Assembly (NCBI RefSeq): GCF_947495205.1
Contig: NZ_CANLXV010000014.1
Coordinates: 1 to 64,000 of the forward strand
Reading direction: 5' to 3'
DNA from: an uncultured Polaribacter sp.
GTDB lineage: Bacteria; Bacteroidota; Bacteroidia; Flavobacteriales; Flavobacteriaceae
Length of the DNA: 64,000 nt
Shown: in pieces, positions 11,440 to 20,031 of the stretch
Layout of the letters: every line of letters starts with the position of its first letter
How positions within the stretch are numbered: position 1 is the stretch's first letter
Notes under the pieces: generated by a model
The model's input: only the letters and a program-made list of their open reading frames with translations
Database searches by the model: none
Told to the model about the DNA's origin: nothing
Position numbers and translations under genes: made by a program

Positions 11440-12036
11440 ATGCGCTTTCTAAAATATATTGCTATTTTTCTATTGGGCTTTTTATTGGCTAAGTTTTGGT
11501 ATCAAAAAAATGAAAAGCCTTATAAGAAAGAAGAAATTAAAGTAGTAGTAAACGCCATTGAAAACCTTAGTAAATTGGTAGTTTCTAGCGGTACATTTTC
11601 TGAAGTATACAATTATTCAGATTCAAAAAAATATTTTTATGATTATCTTTCTTTTGATAAAAAAGCAATTGTTACTGTAAATGCTAAAGTAGAAATAGGT
11701 TATGATTTATCTCAGTTAGCAATAGAATTAGATTCTTTAGATAAAAAAATAATTATTCATAAAATACCAACAGAAGAGATAGTTATTGCGCCAGACATTA
11801 AATATTTTGATATACAACAAAGTAGTTTTAATGCTTTTTCTAAAGAAGAATTAAACAAAATAAATGAAAAAAGTATTGCTAATATTAAAGAAACAATAGC
11901 AATTACTAATTTAAAGAAAGAGGCAAAAAAACGTTTTTTAGAAGAGATTTCTAAAATCTATCAGCTTTCTGCGATATACAATTGGCAGGTAATAGACAAT
12001 ACCAAATCTAGCTTTCTAGAACATTTTAAAGACTAA
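11440..12036 (+). CDS. DUF4230-like membrane-anchored protein
   Basis: N-terminal TM followed by 'SKLVVSSGTFSEVYNY.....VTVNAKVEIGYDLSQL'. Confidence 0.7.
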   Translation: MRFLKYIAIFLLGFLLAKFWYQKNEKPYKKEEIKVVVNAIENLSKLVVSSGTFSEVYNYSDSKKYFYDYLSFDKKAIVTVNAKVEIGYDLSQLAIELDSLDKKIIIHKIPTEEIVIAPDIKYFDIQQSSFNAFSKEELNKINEKSIANIKETIAITNLKKEAKKRFLEEISKIYQLSAIYNWQVIDNTKSSFLEHFKD

Positions 12037-12062
12037 ATATTTCTCCAAGTAATATCAGAAAC

Positions 12063-12097
12063 AAAAAAGACCAACACTTTAAATGTTGGTCTTTTTA
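12063..12097. terminator. Bidirectional terminator between convergent genes
   Basis: aaaaaagaccaacatttaaatgttggtcttttt-type hairpin with A/T tracts on both sides. Confidence 0.85.
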
Positions 12098-12112
12098 TTG
12101 GTTTTTAAATTC

Positions 12113-12295
12113 TTAAAAATTACCAGTTCCTGGTGCTTCTGGGCTTTGTGCTTGTGCCTTTTGCGGATTTAATATCATATAAGTGCCTAAAGCAGTTAGT
12201 GCAGCATATTTGCCATAATTACCAATTTTTTTAATAGCTTGTTTACGAGTAATTTCTGGAGTACTATCTTGCTTGTTTTTTGTATTATTTTTCAT
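12113..12295 (-). CDS. Small RKQA.KK hydrophobic-segment protein
   Basis: ATG at 12295: MKNNTKNKQDSTPEITRKQAIKKIGNYGKYAALTALGTYMILNPQKAQAQSPEAPGTGNF. Confidence 0.6.
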   Translation of the reverse strand: MKNNTKNKQDSTPEITRKQAIKKIGNYGKYAALTALGTYMILNPQKAQAQSPEAPGTGNF

Positions 12296-12323
12296 GAAGT
12301 TGTATGCTTTAAAATTACTGTTA

Positions 12324-15300
12324 CTATTCAATTATCATTTTCTTATTTAACTTACCAGATTTAGTTTTTATTTGTACCAAATAAGGGCCACTAGCTAAGT
12401 TTGGTAAGGCAATATCTTTACTTCCATTAGAAGTAAAAGAAGTTTTTAATATTTGTTTACCAAGAATATTAAATAAAGAAATTGTTGTGTTCTCTTCTTG
12501 CAAACCATTTACTCTAAGCGTAGTATTGTTCAATTTAAAAACAGTTACATTTTGTAACTTTATAGCATTATCTGTACTAAGTACTTTTTGTGCTGTAGTA
12601 TATATGTAGAATCTTCCAACTCCGTTTTGTTCTTCGGTTAAAGTAACTTTATAATTAGTATCAGGTTCGTTTAAACTTGTAAAGGTGCTTTTTAGTCTAT
12701 CTTCTATAATCACTTTTAAATTATCAGGGAAATTAATGGTTTCTGTAGAAAAGGTAATTTCTTCTCCAGCTTTGCCAATAATACCCAAAGGAATCACCAT
12801 GTTTTCATAATTTTTATTAGGCAATGTTTGTATGGCAAGTTTACTACCATCATTATTGCTTAATAATTCTGTAAATACGGCAAAGTTATGTGTTGCTCCT
12901 CCAAATATTTTAGAATCGTAACCACTATCATGCCCTGTAGTTTTACCATCTAAATAGAAAACTTGTGTATACCTTTTGGCATCTTTACTTTCTGCAAATA
13001 ATTTAAAAGAAGTATTTTCTTCCTGTTTTAGGAAAGTATCTGTGTTTTGATGACTTTGATTTGAATTGAAAAAGGTAACAGTACCATTAGTATTTGCTTC
13101 CACAAAAAATCCTTGTGCAGGGGCAATTTCTATTGGATTAACAGCATTATACGTTACATATTGTGTACCATCCCATAACCATAAAGTTTCGTTATTAATA
13201 GTTGTTGTATTGATAGCAGCTAAAGTAGCAGAGTTAATGTAGGATGTATAAGGGTTTGCTAATAAGTTAAAATTATTTCTGGTACCAGTGGTAATAGGAA
13301 TGCCGTAATTAGTTGTAATTAAATCACCTGTAAAAGATATATCACCAGGAGCACTTAATTTCATAGAAGTACCAAAACCAGGAACAATATTTCCTGTAGA
13401 TGCTAAATTAGCATAGATCCATGCAGCTCCTGTATTATTTTGAAATGTACCAATTCCAATATTACCACTAGTTCCTGTTGCAAATGTATGGTTTGCAATA
13501 AGATCTTGTTGCGTTTCTCCTGAGACAGGAGCACCTACTAAATACCAGTTTGTGGTTGGTAAATTTCTGTTATAGGTTACTTGTCCGGTTACATCAGCTG
13601 TAGCAATTAAAGAGGCACCAGAAGCAATATCAATAGAATTTACTGTAATTGCAGATGAAATTGTTGGATAATTTGTTAGTCCAGCAGGTATGGTTACATC
13701 TGCTGTTGAAACTGGTAATGCATTTAAACTCCAGTTACCTATGTTATTCCAATCATTACTTAATGTTCCTGTCCAAGTTATAGCAGAAGTTTGTGTAATT
13801 GCAGGCACATCTACATCTACAGAAGTGTTTCCCGCAATATCTTGCGCTTCTATTACAAAATTATTAACTGTATTTGCTGTTAAGTTTACAGAAAAACTCC
13901 AAGTTCCTCCAGAAACTGTTGCAGATCCTAAAGAGGTTGTGTTGTCTGCAATACCGTCATTATTTGCATCTGCATATGCAGTTACTATAGTTCCGTTTTC
14001 TGGATGGTTACCTGTAATTACCTGTGCAGTTGCGTTAACAGTTGCAGCAGCAGTAGGACTTGTTATTACAGGATTGTTAATGGTAGTATCTATGGTTACA
14101 TTTTGAATATCAGAAGTCCTAGAAACTCCATTTAATGAAGAAATGACATCGAAAGCAACAGTCCCATCTGTTGCAACTCCAAAAGGTGCAGGATAAGGAA
14201 TCGTGTATTGTCCATTTGAATTTGTTATAGCTGATATTCTCAAAAAAGCAGAAGAAAAACCATCTACAGTTACAAAAATAGTACTACCAGCAGTTGCAGT
14301 TCCGTTTAATGTAGGTGTATTATCTGAAGTTATAAAATCTGTACTACTTACACCTGTATCATCAGAAATACTTGTAATTGTTGGTTTTGCTAAAATAGTA
14401 ATGTTAAAAGTAGCAGCTGTACTACAAGGACTAATAGGTGTATACGTTACTGTATAAATACCCGGTGTAGAATCTGATAAATCTATAATTCCGCTAGTAG
14501 CATTTATAGTTAAGCCAGTAGTAGCTCTAAATGCACCTCCTGTTAAACCTACTATTGTAGGTGTAGGGTCTGTATCTGTTGGTAGGTAAGTTGTTGCAGG
14601 GTATGAAATAGAAATGTCACACGCATTTACCAAAACACCATTGGTAACTCCTACACTGTCAAGTGTTAAATTTGCATTGTTATTGGCAGCATCTTTAAGC
14701 GTAGCTCCATTTGCTGCTAAAGCGACCACAGCAATACCGTCTGTATCTAAATCTGAAACCTGCACTGTGTATCTAAAAAGTAAGGCACCTGAACCAGAAC
14801 CAGAAACATAGGCTGCTTGCCTTGTGGTAGAACCTATAGTAAGGCTTATTTGTGGAGTTCCGCCAGTGGTGTTTACAATAACATTTTCAGCAAAGTTAAC
14901 AGTAAAATCTAAATTTTGATTAGTAACATAATCTGCATTTGTAGGTACAGTTACACTTGTAGCTGTTGGAGCACTTGCATCTACAACAATGGCTTTGTTA
15001 GCACCTAAAGAATTAGCAGCACCAGGACTTGCTAAAGTTAATGTAGCATTATTATTTGCACTATCTCTTATTAGTCCGCCATTTAAAGCTAAAGAATTGG
15101 TAGCTACATAATCTAAATCTGCAGTATTGTCTCCAGCTTGAACAGTATAGTTAAAAGTTAAGGTGTTTGTGCCACTACCAGAAGTAAAGTTTATAGTTCT
15201 GTCTGTAAAACCAGTTTCTAAAGTAATTTGCGGTGTACCTGTAACGGTTACACTTTCAGAAAAAGTAACATTTACAGCAATTAAACTTCCTGGGCCAAAT

Positions 15301-16301
15301 GTACCGTTTGCAGTAGAAGAGGTAACATTGGTAACTGTTGGAGCAACATTGTCTACAACAGTAATGGTAAATTGTTTGGCAAAATCGTCTGTACCATCAT
15401 TTGTATTGATACGTACACTATAATTACCAGTAGCTAAAGCAGATGAGGTTCTTAAAGTAGCACCACTAATATTAAAATTGCCATTATTTGAATCTCCTGT
15501 GCCAGATACTAAAGAATACATATGCGTATCTGCGCCATCTGCATCTGTAGTAGATAAAATACCTACAGTTGCATTATTTCCTGTAGCACTTTGGTTTATA
15601 GAGTTAGATGATAAACTGATGTCTGTAGGTGCATTATTTGCTGCAGGAGTTCCTTTCAAAATAATATCATCAAAAAGGATTTCTTCTTGTGATTCTAGTG
15701 AACTAAATTCTACTCGAATTATAAGAGAATTACCTGTACCTGCAAAAGATTTTTCTATATTTATAGAGTTAGCTGTTAGTAAGACATCATCTCCTGATCC
15801 TGTTATCCCATTTAGAGAAGCATCATGATAAAAATTTCTTGTTGCAAAAAGACCACCTGTATTAATTATTGTTTGAAAAGCACCGCCATCAATAGATACT
15901 TGTACTCTTAAAAAATCAGCATCTTCAAAACGATTTCCATCATTACCTCTTGGAACTGCAATTCGAATTGATGCACTTAATGAAACCATTCCAGAAATAT
16001 TTATTGGATCTATTTCAATAGCATGTGAACCAAAAAAACCAGCATCATCATGATCTTCAATCGCAATTACATTACCACTAAAACCTGTGGCTAGTGCACC
16101 TAAAGGTAAACTTGCAGGAGTAGTCCTTAAAATATAATCTATACCTGTGCTGGCAAAAGGAACTGCTGTACCACTGGAGTTTTTAAGCTTATATCCTACT
16201 TGGTCTGCACCTTCAAAATTTTGAGTGTAAATGGTTGTTTGTGCGATGGCACTAGACACAACTAAAAGTAATATACTTAATAAATACGTAATTTTTTTCA
16301 T
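12324..16301 (-). CDS. T9SS type A sorting-domain protein with cadherin/Ig-like repeats (putative surface adhesin)
   Basis: Signal peptide MKKITYLLSILLLVVSSAIAQ; repeated NVTFSESVTVTGTPQITLETG; C-term ISLFNILGKQILKTSF...GPYLVQIKTKSGKLNKKMIIE. Confidence 0.88.
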   Translation of the reverse strand: MKKITYLLSILLLVVSSAIAQTTIYTQNFEGADQVGYKLKNSSGTAVPFASTGIDYILRTTPASLPLGALATGFSGNVIAIEDHDDAGFFGSHAIEIDPINISGMVSLSASIRIAVPRGNDGNRFEDADFLRVQVSIDGGAFQTIINTGGLFATRNFYHDASLNGITGSGDDVLLTANSINIEKSFAGTGNSLIIRVEFSSLESQEEILFDDIILKGTPAANNAPTDISLSSNSINQSATGNNATVGILSTTDADGADTHMYSLVSGTGDSNNGNFNISGATLRTSSALATGNYSVRINTNDGTDDFAKQFTITVVDNVAPTVTNVTSSTANGTFGPGSLIAVNVTFSESVTVTGTPQITLETGFTDRTINFTSGSGTNTLTFNYTVQAGDNTADLDYVATNSLALNGGLIRDSANNNATLTLASPGAANSLGANKAIVVDASAPTATSVTVPTNADYVTNQNLDFTVNFAENVIVNTTGGTPQISLTIGSTTRQAAYVSGSGSGALLFRYTVQVSDLDTDGIAVVALAANGATLKDAANNNANLTLDSVGVTNGVLVNACDISISYPATTYLPTDTDPTPTIVGLTGGAFRATTGLTINATSGIIDLSDSTPGIYTVTYTPISPCSTAATFNITILAKPTITSISDDTGVSSTDFITSDNTPTLNGTATAGSTIFVTVDGFSSAFLRISAITNSNGQYTIPYPAPFGVATDGTVAFDVISSLNGVSRTSDIQNVTIDTTINNPVITSPTAAATVNATAQVITGNHPENGTIVTAYADANNDGIADNTTSLGSATVSGGTWSFSVNLTANTVNNFVIEAQDIAGNTSVDVDVPAITQTSAITWTGTLSNDWNNIGNWSLNALPVSTADVTIPAGLTNYPTISSAITVNSIDIASGASLIATADVTGQVTYNRNLPTTNWYLVGAPVSGETQQDLIANHTFATGTSGNIGIGTFQNNTGAAWIYANLASTGNIVPGFGTSMKLSAPGDISFTGDLITTNYGIPITTGTRNNFNLLANPYTSYINSATLAAINTTTINNETLWLWDGTQYVTYNAVNPIEIAPAQGFFVEANTNGTVTFFNSNQSHQNTDTFLKQEENTSFKLFAESKDAKRYTQVFYLDGKTTGHDSGYDSKIFGGATHNFAVFTELLSNNDGSKLAIQTLPNKNYENMVIPLGIIGKAGEEITFSTETINFPDNLKVIIEDRLKSTFTSLNEPDTNYKVTLTEEQNGVGRFYIYTTAQKVLSTDNAIKLQNVTVFKLNNTTLRVNGLQEENTTISLFNILGKQILKTSFTSNGSKDIALPNLASGPYLVQIKTKSGKLNKKMIIE

Positions 16302-16352
16302 AATATATAAAATTGCTTAGCGGTAGTAAACTTATTGAGAAATAGTATAAAA

Positions 16353-16376
16353 AAAACAGGTGAAAATACCTGTTTT
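16353..16376 (-). terminator. Hairpin between collar gene and T9SS gene; terminator on minus strand
   Basis: AAAACAGGTGAAAATACCTGTTTT; on minus strand followed by a T run. Confidence 0.7.
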
Positions 16377-16403
16377 CAAAAATAATTAAAGCGAATAGTT
16401 TGG

Positions 16404-17024
16404 TTAACTTCTAGAAGGAAAAAGACCTTCCAAAGCTATAATGTAATTTATACCTAAACTTGGTTGCATGTTATTAAATGGAATACTACCACCAGTTAAT
16501 CCTATATTTACTTCTCCTGCTGTTCCATTTAGAGCTACTGGTGCAGTAAAAGATTTTAGTGTTGTGTTTGCAGCAGTATTACTATAAACATTCACTTCGT
16601 CTCCGTTTGAAGCATTTTCAGCTACTGCTAAAACTACACTATCTGCAGGTTCTGTCTCATTTCCGGGATTTGTGCTTGCTGGTATGGCAATAGTTGCTTC
16701 CCCATTTGCCACTATTCTATTTACAGTACCAATATGGTTGTGTGCTGGTAAATTAACTATAGAAAGTGTTGTTTTTTCAGCACCAATTCTTTCTCCACCT
16801 TTTACAGGAGTTAATCCTGGTCCTACTCCAACATGTATTGAAGCTCTACCTCTTAAATCTGGTAAGGCAAAAGTGGTTCTTCCATCTCCACCATAGGTGG
16901 TTCCTAATAAAGAAAATAAAGCAGAATATTGGTTAATTGGTAATATTTGTCCGTCGCAAAAAGCCCATCCTCTTGGGGCAAAATTTCCTCCAAACATCAT
17001 AATTTGTGCAATAAATGGTTCCAT
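16404..17024 (-). CDS. Phage tail collar-domain protein (microcystin-dependent-protein type)
   Basis: MEPFIAQIMMFGGNFAPRGWAFCDGQILPINQYSALFSLLGTTYGGDGRTTFALPDLRGR; LGINYIIALEGLFPSR. Confidence 0.92.
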   Translation of the reverse strand: MEPFIAQIMMFGGNFAPRGWAFCDGQILPINQYSALFSLLGTTYGGDGRTTFALPDLRGRASIHVGVGPGLTPVKGGERIGAEKTTLSIVNLPAHNHIGTVNRIVANGEATIAIPASTNPGNETEPADSVVLAVAENASNGDEVNVYSNTAANTTLKSFTAPVALNGTAGEVNIGLTGGSIPFNNMQPSLGINYIIALEGLFPSRS

Positions 17025-17130
17025 AATAAATAAATTTTTTAAATTAATGAATTAGTATTTGTATTAAGTACTTCGCAAAACTACTGGCTTATCAAAAGAT
17101 GTGTAAGCGCATAAATTCTTTAAAAAAGAA

Positions 17131-17165
17131 AAGGGTATAAATACCTATTTGGTATCTATACCCTT
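17131..17165 (-). terminator. Long nested hairpin after the response regulator gene
   Basis: AAGGGTATAAATACCTATTTGGTATCTATACCCTT. Confidence 0.7.
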
Positions 17166-17191
17166 AAAAAAGTAGTAGTTGTAGTGTTTGT

Positions 17192-17872
17192 TTAAAGCTT
17201 AAAATCTGGTGTAATTTCTATGAGTTTCTTTTGAATACCATAAATTACTAAACCTGCAACGTTTTTAGATTGTGTTTTTAATAATAAGTTATTTCTATGG
17301 CCTTCTACAGTACGCGGACTTATAAATAATTTTTCTGCAATTTCTGCAGTTGTATATTGCTCGCAAATTAATTCTAAGACGTCTATTTCTCTTTTAGATA
17401 ATAAATTTTTGTCTAAATCGCTTTTTATGCGTTTTCCGCTAGAAGAAATGATGTTTTCATGTATTATTTTTAAAATTATTTCATCATAATAAAAGCCTTT
17501 ATTATAAACTTCATTAATGGTTTGTATAACTGTTTTAGGATTAGAGTTTTTTAAGAGGTAAGAAGATGCGCCAACGTCTATCATATTGGTAATAAAAGAT
17601 TTACCACCATAACTGGTTAAAGCTATAATTTTAATATCTGGGTGTGCTTTATGTATTAATTTGGTAGCCTCTACACCGTTAAGTTCTGGCATTTTTAAAT
17701 CCATTAAAATTACATCTGGAAACTCTTCTGTATTAGAAACAAAATCTACAACTTCTTGGCCGTTTTTTGCTTCAAAAATTAAATTAAAGTTTTGTTCTCT
17801 TTCAATTAAAAATTTAATTCCAGTTCTAAACAACTCTTCGTCGTCTGCAATTAAAATGTTTATTTTTTTCAT
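17192..17872 (-). CDS. NarL/LuxR-family response regulator
   Basis: REC domain NILIADDEELFRTGIKFL...DVILMDLKMPELNG; HTH LSKREIDVLELICEQYTTAEIAEKLFISPRTVEGHRNNLLLKT. Confidence 0.95.
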   Translation of the reverse strand: MKKINILIADDEELFRTGIKFLIEREQNFNLIFEAKNGQEVVDFVSNTEEFPDVILMDLKMPELNGVEATKLIHKAHPDIKIIALTSYGGKSFITNMIDVGASSYLLKNSNPKTVIQTINEVYNKGFYYDEIILKIIHENIISSSGKRIKSDLDKNLLSKREIDVLELICEQYTTAEIAEKLFISPRTVEGHRNNLLLKTQSKNVAGLVIYGIQKKLIEITPDFKL

Positions 17873-18675
17873 GTTAGGGTATTTTTAATTATTATTTCTA
17901 TGCTAAAGCCTTGGTTAGGTTTGCTTGTTATGCTATAGTTTCCTGCTAATAAGGTTACTCTACTTTCTATGTTTTTCATACCTAAACCTTTTTGGTGTTT
18001 TTGGTCTGAAGCATTAAACCCAATACCATCATCAGTATACGTAAATAATAAATTGTTGTTTTCTGTTTTAAATATTAATTGGCTATTTTTTGCTTTGCCA
18101 TGTCGTACAGAGTTATTAATTAGTTCTTGTATAATTCTAAAAAAATGCAACTCTTTTGCTTTGCTTAAAAATGCTTTAGGGTATTCTAAATTATAATCTA
18201 TTGCAATTTTTCTGCTATTGCTAAAGCTATCTGCCAACTCTTCTATTGCTTCTTTTAAACCAAACTTATCTAGTATGGGTGGCAATAAATTGTGGGCTAT
18301 TTTTCTAGCACTTTCTAATGTTTTGTCTGTGGCTTTTAAAATAGCGTCGTTTACAAAAGTGTATTCTTCTGGTTTTAGCTCGCCATCTTTTAGTAGGTTG
18401 GCATTTAGATTTATTACGTTTAGTTTCGCACTAATATCATCATGCAAATCTTGGGCAATACGTTTGCGTTCTTTTTCTTGGGTTACAATTATAGAAGATA
18501 TCATTTCTTTTTGATGATTTACTTCTAGCGTTTTCTTTTCCAATTCTTTTTCTACTATTTTTTTTCTTGAAAAAAAGAAAAATGTAAGTAATGCGCCACC
18601 CATTAAAAAGAGCAGTAAAGTTCCTATAATTACTATTGCTATCAATTGATTTTCTTTGGTAAATAGTTGTTCCAT
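17869..18675 (-). CDS. HisKA_3-type sensor histidine kinase, one TM, no extracytoplasmic sensor
   Basis: EKERKRIAQDLHDDISAKLNVI; HFFRIIQELINNSVRHGKA; GLGMKNIESRV. Confidence 0.93.
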   Translation of the reverse strand: MEQLFTKENQLIAIVIIGTLLLFLMGGALLTFFFFSRKKIVEKELEKKTLEVNHQKEMISSIIVTQEKERKRIAQDLHDDISAKLNVINLNANLLKDGELKPEEYTFVNDAILKATDKTLESARKIAHNLLPPILDKFGLKEAIEELADSFSNSRKIAIDYNLEYPKAFLSKAKELHFFRIIQELINNSVRHGKAKNSQLIFKTENNNLLFTYTDDGIGFNASDQKHQKGLGMKNIESRVTLLAGNYSITSKPNQGFSIEIIIKNTLT

Positions 18676-18809
18676 TACAGGTTTTGTTTATACAAAACTA
18701 ATGTAATAAAAAATTAAGTTACCCTAAAGATATATGAAAAATGAATAGCTTGTATACCACTTTTAAAAAACGGGTATTTATACCTAGTACTTTTTTCAAC
18801 TATAAAAAG

Positions 18810-19463
18810 TTACTTATTTGCATTAGGTTTTAGGAAGTTTTTATACCATTCAACAAAGATTAATAGCAGATAAATAGAATACATAATATTGTTAAGAATC
18901 CAAACATAACTTGTTATTGATTTTGCAATTTCAGCTTCTACAATGTAGTTTCCTACAGAAAATAAAAAGGTACTAGCAATTAGATATACAAAAACACCTG
19001 AGTTAAAGTAGATAAATTTTTTAGAGAAATTAAGATTTTCTAAAAAAAACAGAAACGCAAAAAAAACCAGAGGTAAAGAGGTAATTATTACTTCTATTAA
19101 ATTAAATCTAAGATATTCTTCTGGTTTTACAATATAAATAATAGCGACCAAAATAGGTACAATTAACAAACAAAGGTTAATTACTTTCTTTTTAATAGCT
19201 CCCTTTAATATTTGTTTGTAAAACAAACTTAACAACAGAAATTGGCCAACAAAATAATAATGAGATAAAAATAAATTAGGCTTTGAAAAAGATGCTAAAT
19301 AGCTAGAGTAACCTTGCACTATAGTACAAAGTAAAAGATAAAAGCATATAATTTTATAAGCTACCGAATTATTTCGATAGCCTATAAAATAAAGTAAAGT
19401 ATTTAAAACCACTAATATATAGTTAGAGTTGACTAATAAATCGTGCCAATTTTTATAAGTCAT
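18810..19463 (-). CDS. Hypothetical multi-TM membrane protein
   Basis: 217-aa ORF with about 6-7 hydrophobic segments. Confidence 0.75.
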   Translation of the reverse strand: MTYKNWHDLLVNSNYILVVLNTLLYFIGYRNNSVAYKIICFYLLLCTIVQGYSSYLASFSKPNLFLSHYYFVGQFLLLSLFYKQILKGAIKKKVINLCLLIVPILVAIIYIVKPEEYLRFNLIEVIITSLPLVFFAFLFFLENLNFSKKFIYFNSGVFVYLIASTFLFSVGNYIVEAEIAKSITSYVWILNNIMYSIYLLLIFVEWYKNFLKPNANK

Positions 19464-19468
19464 ATATA

Positions 19469-19864
19469 TTAGCCATTTAAAGGGCTGATATCATCGCACA
19501 TGTTTGGACAAGGATTTGTAAAATCATAAAGATCTCCACCACCAATATCTAAAGTAACACCATCACTAGATGTAATCATGTCTTTTCCATTGGCATCTAC
19601 ACCAACAATAATTAGTTTTTCTATAAAAACATCCTCACCTTCAATAATTTGCTTTTCTACACCAATATAGCCTCTTACACTTGCTACACCTTCCTCTTTA
19701 ATAACTTCTTGTAAGTCTATTAAGGGTATGTTAAAAGCTCTACAATCGTTATGTGCGTTGTAATCGCTTTCCATTGCACGCCATCTTGTTGTCCAGTCTT
19801 TTGCAATTTCTAAACTAATAGTGTTTCTTTTGTTAGGGTTTGGTACATCATTAATAGTTGCCAT
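19469..19864 (-). CDS. Hypothetical soluble protein
   Basis: 131-aa ORF abutting the membrane protein gene; no signal peptide. Confidence 0.7.
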   Translation of the reverse strand: MATINDVPNPNKRNTISLEIAKDWTTRWRAMESDYNAHNDCRAFNIPLIDLQEVIKEEGVASVRGYIGVEKQIIEGEDVFIEKLIIVGVDANGKDMITSSDGVTLDIGGGDLYDFTNPCPNMCDDISPLNG

Positions 19865-20031
19865 AGTTTTAATATTTAATTTTAGTTAGGTTATAAATGT
19901 ATACATTTTAAATTAAAAACCGTATTTCTACTTAAAATTCTATTGAAAACAGGTGTTTTTACTTATAAAAAATTTGTGTTTAGAGGTGTTTTTTACTTTA
20001 ACAATTCTATTAATTAATGTAATTTCGTAAC

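Noticed and set aside
13690-15828. Plus-strand ORFs (13690, 14203, 14614, 15163, 15478) opposite the T9SS adhesin
   Set aside because: Antisense of a clearly coding repeat-rich gene; no start context or recognisable domain
16404-17024. Prophage or contractile injection system suggested by the tail-collar gene
   Set aside because: No sheath, tube, baseplate, terminase or integrase nearby; treated as a stand-alone collar-domain protein
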